Source: Prevotellaceae bacterium (lineage in GTDB: Bacteria; Bacteroidota; Bacteroidia; Bacteroidales; Muribaculaceae). From it: 64,000 bases of DNA. The position numbers were made by a program, and so were the translations under genes. This document shows positions 12,458 to 21,625 of the stretch, in pieces. The DNA lies in NCBI GenBank assembly GCA_021772015.1, contig JAETNS010000001.1:207462-271461 (forward strand), in the 5' to 3' direction. The notes beneath the pieces are model-generated. The model worked only from the letters and a program-made list of their open reading frames with translations, was not told where the DNA came from and did not search any database. Each line of letters begins with the position of its first letter. Position 1 is the first letter of the stretch.

Positions 12458-13747
12458 ATGAAATACAGTCGATACAACAATTATGTGGGATTGAGCAATG
12501 GAGACGTGTTGGGCTATAATGCTTTTTCACGGCGATTCGCATTGCTGCCTCACGATATCGCGCAAGACCTTTTGAATCATACGGGAGCTATCTGCCAGGT
12601 ATCAGAGACTTTTGACAGCCTTGTCAAAGCCGGTTTCATTATCCCGGACGATAAAGACGAGGTCTCTTTGCTGGATAAGGAGACAATCGCGCGGGACTTC
12701 GATGAGGGACATGCCGAAGTGCATGTGAATCCGACTCTTAATTGTAATTTCCGTTGCTGGTATTGCTATGAGGAGCATCAGCCGAAATCGGAAATGAGCG
12801 AGGAGGTTTTCAATTCGTTGCAAAATTATCTGCTTTCTGTCATTAATTCGCCAATAAAAAGTTTTCACCTCGGATTTTTTGGAGGAGAACCGCTTCTGAA
12901 GTTCAAAAAGGTGTGCAGACCGCTTATAGAATGGATGGCTTCAAGATGTCAGGAGAAAGATATTGATTTCAGCACCAACTTCACGACAAATTCTTATCTT
13001 CTCACACAAGAGATGGTGGATTTCCTGAAGCAATACAACTGTTGTCTACAGATCACGTTGGATGGCCACAGGGAATACCACGACAAAGTACGTTTCCCGA
13101 AAGTTGGGATCGGTTCTTATGACAGAATTCTTCAAAACGTTGTGATGGCATCCGATGCGGGGATTAGAGTAGTACTGCGTATAAATTATACCCTTGATAA
13201 TATCGACTCGACGTTGAATATAGTCGATGATCTTTCTGCCAAAAAGCCGGAACATCCCGAAAAAATCATGGTCGATTTCCAGCGTGTATGGCAGGACAAG
13301 TCTAACGGAGGTGATGAAAAAGTCAAGGAAACAATCGGACGCTGCGGCCAGAAACTGAATGATATAGGGATCGGTTACAGTCTGCCGGATCTATCCAATC
13401 CCCGTCAGTCGAGTTGTTACGGCGACAAGGCCAACTACGTTTGTGTCAACTATAACGGCGACTTCTTCAAATGCACGGCCCGTGACTTCAAGCCGGAAAG
13501 ACGCGCGGGGCATCTGGCTCCCGACGGGACACTTGTCTGGGAGCCGGGACGCAAGGAGGCATGGGAGAAAGCGAAGTTCTCACGGGAGGTGTGCCGCAGT
13601 TGCCGGATCGCTCCGATCTGTCTCGGCGGATGTCGTCAGCGAGGGTTGGAAAGCCCTGACGACGGCAGTTGTCCGTTGGGATATGACGATGCCCGCAAAG
13701 ATGAACTGATCCTGCAGCGTTTCGAATATCAGTATCTCAACACCTGA
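12458..13747 (+). CDS. Radical SAM/SPASM peptide maturase
   Basis: A 429-residue radical SAM enzyme predicted to modify the precursor peptides. The start is the ATG at 12458; an upstream TTG (12422) would place the inverted repeat inside the gene and is unlikely. The N-terminal region (1-60) looks like a leader-binding segment. The SAM-cluster motif CX3CX2C is at C96, C100 and C103, and the SAM-binding GGEP at 142-145. The C-terminal SPASM domain is complete: C320, G334-x4-C339 with C329 between them, then CX2CX5CX3C at C379, C382, C388 and C392, and C405. Two auxiliary iron-sulfur clusters are therefore expected, as in enzymes that make thioether or carbon crosslinks. The bond made cannot be read from sequence; a Cys-rich substrate favours thioethers. 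Confidence 0.93.
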   Translation: MKYSRYNNYVGLSNGDVLGYNAFSRRFALLPHDIAQDLLNHTGAICQVSETFDSLVKAGFIIPDDKDEVSLLDKETIARDFDEGHAEVHVNPTLNCNFRCWYCYEEHQPKSEMSEEVFNSLQNYLLSVINSPIKSFHLGFFGGEPLLKFKKVCRPLIEWMASRCQEKDIDFSTNFTTNSYLLTQEMVDFLKQYNCCLQITLDGHREYHDKVRFPKVGIGSYDRILQNVVMASDAGIRVVLRINYTLDNIDSTLNIVDDLSAKKPEHPEKIMVDFQRVWQDKSNGGDEKVKETIGRCGQKLNDIGIGYSLPDLSNPRQSSCYGDKANYVCVNYNGDFFKCTARDFKPERRAGHLAPDGTLVWEPGRKEAWEKAKFSREVCRSCRIAPICLGGCRQRGLESPDDGSCPLGYDDARKDELILQRFEYQYLNT

Positions 13748-13753
13748 TGGGGC

Positions 13754-13776
13754 CGAGACCAAGGTCTCGATTTTCC
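13754..13776 (+). promoter_or_regulatory. Small hairpin after the maturase gene
   Basis: CGAGACC/GGTCTCG (13754-13760 with 13763-13769) forms a 7-bp stem with a two-base loop, followed by ATTTTCCC. It is too weak for a confident terminator; it may reduce read-through into the second receptor. Confidence 0.35.
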
Positions 13777-13825
13777 CTCCACCCATTATACATTCCAGTC
13801 ATAACAAACACCAATCAGCAGAACT

Positions 13826-16222
13826 ATGTATCAGTATTCATTTATAAAACCGACACTGTTGTTTATCGCTTTGCTTACCGGCATTCTCTCCATGTCCGCT
13901 CAGATCAAAGGAACGGTCGTTGATGAGGAAGACAATCCTGTCGAGGGCGCGGCAGTGGTGGCTTTGCAACTTCCAGACAGCACATATGTCGCAGGGACTG
14001 TCACCGAAATTGACGGTGCTTTCGACATCGCGATCCCCGGCAATATTAATGAAGTATTATTGAATGTCGAAGCTATCGGTTACAAGAAAACCGCTGTCAA
14101 TCTCCGGAACGGTCAGACAACCACGATAAAATTGCCTCACAGCGAGATCGCCCTTTCTGAGGTAGTCGTCACTCCCCCGAAGCTCAGCGTGTCTCCCGGC
14201 CGCTTTTCGTTTTTGCCGGGTGACATAGTGAAAGATGTGACCAACGCCCTGTCGGTGCTTAACTTCGTTCCGCTGCTTCGTGTAGATGCCGTCAAAGGAG
14301 AGATATCGATAATAGGCAAGGAAACCTGCATGGTACTGGTCAACGGAAAGAATCCGATAATGGGGGATAAACAACTCTTGAAGAAGCTTCAGGCGACCGA
14401 TCCCAACCGCATAAAGAAAATAGAAGTATGGCTGCAACCCGACATTTCCCGTCAGTTTCAGGGAGCTGTCATAAATATCGTCATGGAGCCTCAAAAAGGA
14501 TTTTATGGATACGGAGATCTCCAGGCTTCTATAAGGAATGCTTCCCATTATGGTTTTCGTGAAAGCGGTGGTGTGGATATTGAGAATGACCGCTGGCAGT
14601 TCTCTGCAAGTGTAAGCTTCAACGAGGGGAAAGGGACCACGGAGCAAAACTCTATGTACACCAGTTATACAAATCCTTCCAACAGTGAATCGAAGTCCTC
14701 CTCTTCACCTTCCGCAAACGATTTCCTATGGAGAAAACTGACATACGACAAATCAATTGACAAGGCCTTCTCTTTGGTGCCGAGATTGGGAGCAAGTCTG
14801 GATCTGGGGCATGACAATTCCATCGGCCTCTCACTGATGACCTGGTTTCATAAGGAAAACACAGACGGGACAACCATAAACTCGTTTCTGCCATCACAGA
14901 AGACCGAAACGACCAATAGCAAAATCAAGAATCCGTTACTGCCGAAGTGGATGGTCGGACGTGTCAATTATGACCACACCCTCGACACCTTGGGAAGCCA
15001 GTTTACAGCTTCGGTCAATTATACAGGTGTAAACACCAAGACTGAAAATTCATATCTTCCGGCGGATGCGATGCGGGGTTATCTTGCCCGGACCATCTCA
15101 AATTCAGTCGAGATGAACGCCACATGGTTCAAGATATTCAATTCAAAGGCCTCATTCTCCCTCGGAGTGGAATCATTCTACGACAAGGTCAACAACAAGC
15201 TCCGGAGGAGCGCGGACGGACTGTTGACCGGGCCCCTGACCACTGAAGATGACCTTTGCCAACAGCAGGTGCAGGTCGATGCCTATACCTCGTTCGAATA
15301 CAAGTTCTCCGACATTTTCGGGGCGAACGTAGGGGTGAGAGGCCGATGGTATCACCGTCAGCTTGACCAGCGCGTACAGAACACTTCGCGGGATTACGAG
15401 CATTGGTATGTCATGCCTATGGCTTCCATAAGCCTTAGTCCCAGTCCGATGCATATGATAACGCTGTCATACAACTCCTCCGTTAAGCAGCCTTATTATT
15501 TCGACACCAACCCTATAGAATACTGGCTGAGCCCGGACTATTATTACAGGGGTAATCCCGACCTGAAAGCGGCGGTTTCACATGAACTTAGCCTCTATTA
15601 CGCGTTGATCCAGAAAATCACATTGGGCGGCAATGTACGTTTCACCAATAACATAGCCAATCGGGCGACACTGCCCGGAGAGAACGGAGTCACATTCTAT
15701 ATGCCTTTGGAAACCGGGAAGCGATGCCGCTCGCAGATCTTCGCGGGATATTCCGACGCGTTCTTCTCGCGCAGATGGCGCGTTTACGGGAGACTGACAT
15801 GGACCCATGACCGGCTCAATAATTCCAATATCCCGCTGTCATACGCCCCGGCGATCGAGACTGACTCGCGATGGGAGTTCTACGGGCGTTCGTCCGTGAC
15901 TGTCGGTAGTGACCGAAGCTGGGAAGCAGGGGTCTCGGTCTCATATGAACCGGCTTATCATTCCACGTTTTACAACGAAAGACACAAGACCAATATCTCC
16001 CTGGAGTTCTCAAAGGAATTCGGATTCGGCGGTATCGTGCAATTCATGGTCTACAATCTGTTGAACGAGAAGCGTCGGGGATGGTATGACTGCGACGCGT
16101 ATTCCCAGTCCTACGAGTTTACCAACATCGAGAGATCCTTCATAATACAATTCACCTACAATTTCGGCAAGCGTTTCCGCAAGCGCAGCAATCCTTCCAG
16201 TGGCGGCCTGATGGGACGATAA
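13826..16222 (+). CDS. TonB-receptor-like outer-membrane barrel, second of a pair
   Basis: 798 residues, a paralogue of the barrel at 9133 with the same domain order: signal peptide ending 'MSAQ', a beta domain 'IKGTVVDEEDNPVEG', a plug with 'VLVNGKNPIMG' and 'RIKKIEVWLQPD', then a barrel. The two proteins share many exact short blocks, such as 'EGAAVVALQLPDS', 'LPGENGVT' and 'NPDLKA', yet differ in the loops. Both end in a similar basic tail (FGK.FR.RSNPS). No promoter is seen in the 78-base gap after the maturase, so it is probably co-transcribed with it. Ligand unknown. As one receptor shares the precursor promoter and the other sits in the maturase operon, their roles may differ (for example product export or recapture). 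Confidence 0.85.
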   Translation: MYQYSFIKPTLLFIALLTGILSMSAQIKGTVVDEEDNPVEGAAVVALQLPDSTYVAGTVTEIDGAFDIAIPGNINEVLLNVEAIGYKKTAVNLRNGQTTTIKLPHSEIALSEVVVTPPKLSVSPGRFSFLPGDIVKDVTNALSVLNFVPLLRVDAVKGEISIIGKETCMVLVNGKNPIMGDKQLLKKLQATDPNRIKKIEVWLQPDISRQFQGAVINIVMEPQKGFYGYGDLQASIRNASHYGFRESGGVDIENDRWQFSASVSFNEGKGTTEQNSMYTSYTNPSNSESKSSSSPSANDFLWRKLTYDKSIDKAFSLVPRLGASLDLGHDNSIGLSLMTWFHKENTDGTTINSFLPSQKTETTNSKIKNPLLPKWMVGRVNYDHTLDTLGSQFTASVNYTGVNTKTENSYLPADAMRGYLARTISNSVEMNATWFKIFNSKASFSLGVESFYDKVNNKLRRSADGLLTGPLTTEDDLCQQQVQVDAYTSFEYKFSDIFGANVGVRGRWYHRQLDQRVQNTSRDYEHWYVMPMASISLSPSPMHMITLSYNSSVKQPYYFDTNPIEYWLSPDYYYRGNPDLKAAVSHELSLYYALIQKITLGGNVRFTNNIANRATLPGENGVTFYMPLETGKRCRSQIFAGYSDAFFSRRWRVYGRLTWTHDRLNNSNIPLSYAPAIETDSRWEFYGRSSVTVGSDRSWEAGVSVSYEPAYHSTFYNERHKTNISLEFSKEFGFGGIVQFMVYNLLNEKRRGWYDCDAYSQSYEFTNIERSFIIQFTYNFGKRFRKRSNPSSGGLMGR

Positions 16223-16244
16223 TGATTGACTATCCATCCGACAG

Positions 16245-18416
16245 ATGTTTGCAAGGAAACGGTTCCATTACTATCATCAGGTCGAGCAGTCTGACTGCGG
16301 CATAACATGCCTGCGGATGGTCGCCCGGCATTTCGGGAAGAGGATTCCGGCAAAGACGCTGCGCGGCAGGGCTGACCTGTCGCGTGGCGGCATATCGCTG
16401 CGCGGGCTGAAAGATTGCGCCGAGGCGTTCGGCATGAGAGGTTACGGGGTGAAGCTGACCCTCGACAATCTGAATGCCGCGCCGTTGCCTGTGATCATGC
16501 ATTGGAACCAGAATCACTTCGCGGTGTTGTGGAGGATAGAAAAGGAGACATACCATGTCGCCGATCCGGCCGGAGGTATGTTGAGATATTCCGAGGATGA
16601 GTTCTCCCGCCATTTCTGCGGCGACGGGGAGAGGGGTATTGCCCTGCTCCTTGCTCCCACCGATAGTTTCTACACCGCGACATATCCCCGCGAGTCGCGT
16701 ATGCGGAAAATCGCGGAGACACTGCGGGATAACATCAGCCGTCACCGCCGTGCCTACGGGGTGATAGCCGCGTTGGCGGTAGTCACGCTTGTGGCGGATC
16801 TCTTAGTCCCTTTGCTGATGCGGAGATCGATCGACGAGGGGATCGCGGGAAAGGATATATCGTTGGTGTGGCTGCTTGTGTTGGCGCAGATCGCGATTTT
16901 CATCGGTAGTCAGATGACAACCTCTACTTCGGGGTTCATAGTCAACCGTCTCGGCCTGCGCCTGTCGTTGGGAGCGGTCGACCGTTATCTCACAAAGCTT
17001 GTAAGTCTGCCGATGAGGTTTTTCGACTCGCGGGTGAGTGCCGACCTGATCCAGAAATCCTACGATCAGGAGACCATGCAACAGCAGTTGCTCGACACCC
17101 CGGTATCGCTGGTGCTGACAATGGTCAACATACTCCTTTTCGCGGGGATGTTGCTGTGGTTCAATCCGGTGGTGTTTGCCGGATTTCTCCTGCTGACCTG
17201 CGGAGGGCTGCTGTGGGAGGGATGGATGTTGCGCCGGCGCAAAGGTGTCGACTATGACATACGTGTCGCCCAGGCCCGCAACAACAATAATGTCTATGAG
17301 ATAGTAAACGGTATCGCAGACCTTAAGATCCACAATGCCCATCACCGGCGGGTGAATTTGTGGCGGTCTATGCAGCAGAAGCTCAACCGTCTGCGTCAGC
17401 GGTCTGATTCGATGCGGCTCATGCAATCGGGAGGAAGCACTCTGCTCTATCAGACGCGTGATCTGGCGGTAAATGGCCTTTGCGCCACACTTGTCATTGA
17501 GGATGCGATGACGTTCGGCACAATGATAACAGTGGCGTTTGTCGCGGGGCGATTGTCATCAGGATTCAGCACGGTCTCTTCCTATCTTTCGGCATTCCAG
17601 CAGACTTCGATATCTCTTGACCGCAGCAATGACGTGATGGATGAGCCGGCAGGGGAGAGGGATGCGGATGCTGAAAGTTTCGACGGGGACATCTCTCTGA
17701 CAGGCTTGTCATACTCATACCCCGGCAGCGATGGCCGCAAAGTGATCGACAACCTTTCAGTCACGATCCCGAGGGGAAAGACAACGGCCATCGTCGGACC
17801 GAGCGGCTGCGGGAAATCGACGCTGATGAAGCTTCTGCAAGGGCTTTACATCCCGACAGACGGACGGATTCTCGCAGGCGACACCGATATTGCTTCTCTT
17901 TCGGAAGAAAGCTGGGGGAAATTTTGCACAAGTGTTTCACAGTCAGGCTATATCTTCTCCGACACTATAGCCCGGAACATCGCTCTTGGAGATGAAAATC
18001 CCGACATGGATAGGGTGGAGGATGCTGTAAGGATGGCCTGCCTTGATCCCTTGACAAGAAAGCTCCCCTTGGGAGCGGCGACATTGATAGGCCCTTCCGG
18101 CATGGAGCTGAGCGGAGGCGAACGCCAACGCCTGATGATCGCCCGCGCCGTCTACCGCGATACTCCCGTAATACTCCTTGACGAGGCGACATCATCGCTC
18201 GACGCGGAGACCGAACGCCGCATTGTCGAGAATCTCACCGGCTTCGGGAAAGGGCGCATGATGGTCATCGCCGCCCACCGCCTGTCGACAGTGAGCCGTG
18301 CCGACCGGATCCTCTTCATGGATTCCGGCCGCATCATCGAGCAAGGTACCCACTCCTCCCTTCTCTCCCTCAACGGCCGCTATGCCTCCTTCGTCTCCGG
18401 CCAGCTCACCATGTAA
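16245..18416 (+). CDS. C39-peptidase ABC exporter (leader-cleaving transporter)
   Basis: A 723-residue bifunctional exporter of the PCAT type. Residues 1-130 are a C39 cysteine peptidase with the catalytic Cys in 'QSDCGITC' (C18), His in 'NQNHFAVLW' (H91) and Asp in 'VADPAGG' (D107). Six membrane segments follow (about 160-440). The ATPase domain has Walker A 'GPSGCGKST', signature 'LSGGERQR', Walker B 'VILLDEATSSLD' and the H-loop 'AAHRLSTV'. It would clip the leader from the modified peptide and export the core across the inner membrane. It starts 22 bases after the second receptor, so it is in the same operon. No HlyD-type adaptor or TolC gene is in the locus. Confidence 0.93.
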   Translation: MFARKRFHYYHQVEQSDCGITCLRMVARHFGKRIPAKTLRGRADLSRGGISLRGLKDCAEAFGMRGYGVKLTLDNLNAAPLPVIMHWNQNHFAVLWRIEKETYHVADPAGGMLRYSEDEFSRHFCGDGERGIALLLAPTDSFYTATYPRESRMRKIAETLRDNISRHRRAYGVIAALAVVTLVADLLVPLLMRRSIDEGIAGKDISLVWLLVLAQIAIFIGSQMTTSTSGFIVNRLGLRLSLGAVDRYLTKLVSLPMRFFDSRVSADLIQKSYDQETMQQQLLDTPVSLVLTMVNILLFAGMLLWFNPVVFAGFLLLTCGGLLWEGWMLRRRKGVDYDIRVAQARNNNNVYEIVNGIADLKIHNAHHRRVNLWRSMQQKLNRLRQRSDSMRLMQSGGSTLLYQTRDLAVNGLCATLVIEDAMTFGTMITVAFVAGRLSSGFSTVSSYLSAFQQTSISLDRSNDVMDEPAGERDADAESFDGDISLTGLSYSYPGSDGRKVIDNLSVTIPRGKTTAIVGPSGCGKSTLMKLLQGLYIPTDGRILAGDTDIASLSEESWGKFCTSVSQSGYIFSDTIARNIALGDENPDMDRVEDAVRMACLDPLTRKLPLGAATLIGPSGMELSGGERQRLMIARAVYRDTPVILLDEATSSLDAETERRIVENLTGFGKGRMMVIAAHRLSTVSRADRILFMDSGRIIEQGTHSSLLSLNGRYASFVSGQLTM

Positions 18417-18446
18417 AAAGTTTGTTTTGCGGTGAATCTGTCAAGT

Positions 18447-18470
18447 TTTCGCCGCATTTTTGCGGCGAAA
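18447..18470. repeat. GC-rich hairpin after the exporter gene
   Basis: TTTCGCCGCA/TGCGGCGAAA is a perfect 10-bp stem with a four-T loop. No T-run follows on either strand, so it is only a possible terminator or mRNA 3'-end stabiliser. Confidence 0.45.
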
Positions 18471-18517
18471 CCCCAATATTCATATCGATTGAGCCGATTG
18501 AGGCTGAAAACGCCGAT

Positions 18518-18548
18518 TTTGGGGATTCGGGAAATTTTCGTAAATTTG
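18518..18548 (+). promoter_or_regulatory. Promoter of glyS
   Basis: TTTG 18518-18521, 19-base spacer, TAAATTTG 18541-18548; the start would be about 70 bases before the glyS ATG. Confidence 0.85.
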
Positions 18549-18624
18549 TCGCTTAAAAGCGATCCGGGGATATGCCTCGAGGCTCGTGACAGAGAAACAA
18601 AACAAACAACCTCTATAATAGACA

Positions 18625-20169
18625 ATGGCACAACAAGAAGACGTGTTCAAGAAGATCGTTTCCCATGCCAAGGAATACGGCTTTGTCTTTCAGTCAAGTG
18701 AAATTTATGATGGCCTCTCCGCCGTGTATGACTACGGACAGAATGGCGTTGAGCTGAAGAACAATATCAAACGCTACTGGTGGGAGGCTATGACCCTTCT
18801 GCATGAGAATATTGTCGGGATCGACTCCGCTATTTTCATGCATCCCACCATATGGAAAGCATCGGGTCATGTCGACGCTTTCAATGACCCTCTGATTGAT
18901 AACCGCGACTCCAAGAAGCGCTACCGCGCGGATGTCCTGATCGAGGAGCAGCTCGCCAAGTATGACGAGAAGATCGACAAGGAGGTGAAGAAGGCGGCCA
19001 AACGTTTCGGCGACTCGTTTGACGAGGCGATGTTCCGCCAGACCAATCCCCGTGTGGCCGAGCATGTGGCCAAGCGTGACGCGCTCCATGAGCGTTTCGC
19101 CAAGGCAATGAATGACAATGACCTCGACGGTCTGCGCCAGATCATCCTCGACGAGGAGATCGTGGATCCTGTGAGCGGAACCCGCAACTGGACCGAGGTA
19201 CGCCAGTTCAATCTCATGTTCAAGACCGAGATGGGCTCTACCGCCGACGGCGCGATGACCGTCTATCTCCGTCCCGAGACCGCACAGGGAATCTTCGTCA
19301 ACTACCTGAACGTACAGAAGACCGGCCGCATGCGCATACCTTTCGGAATCGCGCAGATCGGCAAGGCTTTCCGCAACGAGATCGTCGCCCGCCAGTTTAT
19401 CTTCCGCATGCGTGAGTTCGAGCAGATGGAGATGCAGTTCTTCGTACGCCCCGGATCGGAACTTGAATGGTTCAATAAATGGAAAGAGACCCGTCTGAAA
19501 TGGCACAAGGCTCTTGGCCTGGGCGATGAGAAATACCGTTATCACGACCACGACAAGCTTGCCCATTACGCCAACGCCGCCACTGACATCGAGTTCCAGA
19601 TGCCGTTCGGGTTCAAGGAGGTGGAGGGTATCCATTCCCGCACCAACTTCGACCTGTCACAACATGAGAAGTTCTCCGGCAAGAAAATCCAGTATTTCGA
19701 TCCGGAACTTAATGAAAGCTACACCCCCTATGTCATCGAGACCTCGATCGGAGTTGACCGTATGTTCCTGAGTGTCCTCTGTTCCAGCTACGAGGAGCAG
19801 CAGCTCGAAGGGGGAGACTCGCGCGTTGTGTTGCATCTTCCCGAAGCTCTCGCCCCGGTGAAATGCGCCGTTATGCCCCTTGTCCGCAAGGACGGCCTGC
19901 CCGAAAAGGCCCGCGAGATCGTAAACGATCTGAAATTCGACTTCAACACCCACTACGAGGAGAAAGATTCCATCGGCAAACGTTACCGCCGTCAGGATGC
20001 CATCGGAACTCCATTCTGTATTACTGTGGACCACCAGACACTCGAAGATAACACCGTCACCTTGCGTGAGCGCGACTCGATGGCTCAGACACGTGTGAAA
20101 GTCGAAGATCTCCATGCGCTGATCCACGACCGCGTTTCGCTCAACTCCCTGCTGCGCAAGCTCGCCTGA
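18625..20169 (+). CDS. glyS: Glycyl-tRNA synthetase (class II, homodimeric type)
   Basis: 514 residues; attaches glycine to tRNA-Gly in the cytoplasm. The class II motif 2 'GIAQIGKAFRNEI', the glycine-specific block 'REFEQMEMQFFVRP' and motif 3 'IGVDRMFLSVL' are present, followed by the anticodon-binding domain ('LAPVKCAVMPLV' onward). The length and single-chain layout fit the alpha-2 enzyme found in Bacteroidetes, archaea and eukaryotes, not the alpha-2-beta-2 enzyme of Escherichia coli. It has its own promoter. No oddities. Confidence 0.97.
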   Translation: MAQQEDVFKKIVSHAKEYGFVFQSSEIYDGLSAVYDYGQNGVELKNNIKRYWWEAMTLLHENIVGIDSAIFMHPTIWKASGHVDAFNDPLIDNRDSKKRYRADVLIEEQLAKYDEKIDKEVKKAAKRFGDSFDEAMFRQTNPRVAEHVAKRDALHERFAKAMNDNDLDGLRQIILDEEIVDPVSGTRNWTEVRQFNLMFKTEMGSTADGAMTVYLRPETAQGIFVNYLNVQKTGRMRIPFGIAQIGKAFRNEIVARQFIFRMREFEQMEMQFFVRPGSELEWFNKWKETRLKWHKALGLGDEKYRYHDHDKLAHYANAATDIEFQMPFGFKEVEGIHSRTNFDLSQHEKFSGKKIQYFDPELNESYTPYVIETSIGVDRMFLSVLCSSYEEQQLEGGDSRVVLHLPEALAPVKCAVMPLVRKDGLPEKAREIVNDLKFDFNTHYEEKDSIGKRYRRQDAIGTPFCITVDHQTLEDNTVTLRERDSMAQTRVKVEDLHALIHDRVSLNSLLRKLA

Positions 20170-20292
20170 GATTCGGAGACGCGTACTGCGGCGCGCCAAC
20201 AATAAGTGTGTCGTATCCGTTAATATTTCCGAGAGTGTCTGCCAATCCGGCAGTGTATTAGGAAATTGTCATTTTTTAACAATGTGTTTTGT

Positions 20293-20898
20293 ATGAAAAA
20301 AAGCTATATCGTCGGTATCGTCATCGTATTGCTGCTCGTCTTCCTGTTTGCAGGAGGATGCTCAAGTTACAATGGAATGGTTGACGCAGACCAGGCCGTG
20401 AAGAAACAGTGGGGCCAGGTCGAGAATCAATACCAGCGTCGTGCCGACCTGATCCCCAACCTTGTCAATACGGTCAAGGGTTATGCCGCCCATGAGTCAT
20501 CCACTCTCCAGAATGTGACTGACGCGCGTGCCGGTCTCACAAAGGCTTACAACGAGGCCAACGCGATATCGGGGGACTCCGCACAGGCCAATATCGCTGC
20601 TTACCAGCAGGCCCAGAGCAACCTGCGCGGTGCGCTCGACATTTATGTCAACGCTGTCCGCGAGGCATATCCTGACCTTAAGGCAAACACAAACTTCCTC
20701 AACCTGCAGGAGCAGCTCGAATCGACCGAGAACCGCATAGCCACCGAGCGTCGCCGCTACAATGAAGATGTGGAGACCTACAACAAGAAGGTGTTGCGTT
20801 TCCCCGGAAGCATATGGGCTTCACTTTTCAATTTCGATCCGAAAGAGATGTTCAAGGCCGAAGAGGGTGCGCAGAAAGCCCCGACTGTTGAATTCTGA
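20293..20898 (+). CDS. lemA: LemA family membrane-anchored protein
   Basis: 201 residues. I chose the ATG at 20293; an upstream in-frame TTG adds nine unlikely residues. A hydrophobic N-terminus is followed by a lipobox-like 'FAGGCSS', so it is probably a lipoprotein. The LemA hallmark 'VENQYQRRADLIPNLVNTVK' comes at about 35-55, followed by helices rich in Ala, Glu and Arg ('LESTENRIATERRRYNEDVE'). LemA proteins form helical bundles at the membrane with unknown exact role. In many genomes a TPM-domain gene follows; here instead an FKBP-like lipoprotein is 42 bases downstream. Confidence 0.93.
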   Translation: MKKSYIVGIVIVLLLVFLFAGGCSSYNGMVDADQAVKKQWGQVENQYQRRADLIPNLVNTVKGYAAHESSTLQNVTDARAGLTKAYNEANAISGDSAQANIAAYQQAQSNLRGALDIYVNAVREAYPDLKANTNFLNLQEQLESTENRIATERRRYNEDVETYNKKVLRFPGSIWASLFNFDPKEMFKAEEGAQKAPTVEF

Positions 20899-20940
20899 TG
20901 ATCTCCGGCTTGATCAACTCTTGTCGGTAAAGTACTTGCA

Positions 20941-21510
20941 ATGAAGAAAATCCTTACATACATAGCCGGAGCGATGCTTCTGGTGCCCGTGGTATCATCC
21001 TGCAGTGACAGCGACGAAAATGACAATGACGCAGGAACTCTCTGGGACCGCTACGAGGAGTACCGTGAGACGAATATCTCATGGGTCGCCCAACAGGAGG
21101 CCAAGCTTAATCCTGATGGCTCGAAATATTATGAGCGGCTTCAACCTGCATGGAACGCCAACAGCTACATCCTTATCCATTGGTTCAACGACCGATCGGA
21201 AACCGCCGGCAACCTACGCCCGCTGCTGACATCATCTGTCAGGACCCGGTATGTAGGCCGCAACTATCTCGGACAGGTTTTCGATGCCGACTCGACCAGC
21301 GAGAACGGGACATTCTTCCTTGTGAAGAATGTCGTCTCCGGATGGCAGGTGGCGTTGCAGAACATGCACGTGGGTGACTCCGTGCAGATCATCCTGCCAT
21401 ACAATCAGGCATATGGATCCTCCAATCCAAGCGAACTGATCCCGCCTTACTCCGCCCTGCAGTTCAACATACGTTTACACGACATACCGACATTGGAGGT
21501 ACGTCCCTGA
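20941..21510 (+). CDS. FKBP-type peptidyl-prolyl isomerase lipoprotein
   Basis: 189 residues with a signal peptide and lipobox 'VVSSC' (Cys 20 lipidated), then an acidic linker. The C-terminal half shows FKBP elements: 'VVSGWQVALQNMHVGDSVQIILP', which I read as the 'V.GW..AL..M..G' block, then 'AYGSSN' and 'IPPYSALQFNIRLHDI'. It would catalyse or assist proline isomerisation during folding in the envelope. The first strand region is divergent, so activity is not assured. It follows lemA closely and is probably co-transcribed. Confidence 0.85.
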   Translation: MKKILTYIAGAMLLVPVVSSCSDSDENDNDAGTLWDRYEEYRETNISWVAQQEAKLNPDGSKYYERLQPAWNANSYILIHWFNDRSETAGNLRPLLTSSVRTRYVGRNYLGQVFDADSTSENGTFFLVKNVVSGWQVALQNMHVGDSVQIILPYNQAYGSSNPSELIPPYSALQFNIRLHDIPTLEVRP

Positions 21511-21532
21511 GCGTAACCTCTTTGTGAGAATA

Positions 21533-21582
21533 ACAGACCGTGGCGTTGCCAAGACTTTATGCCAGGCAACGCCACGGTCTGT
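21533..21582. terminator. Perfect 18-bp inverted repeat between convergent genes
   Basis: ACAGACCGTGGCGTTGCC (21533-21550) pairs exactly with 21565-21582, with a 14-base loop. It lies between the FKBP gene (+) and crcB (-) ends. There is no T-run, but the position suggests a two-way transcription barrier. Confidence 0.65.
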
Positions 21583-21625
21583 ACAATATCAGTAAAATGT
21601 CATGGAAGAGGTCGCGGGATAACGC

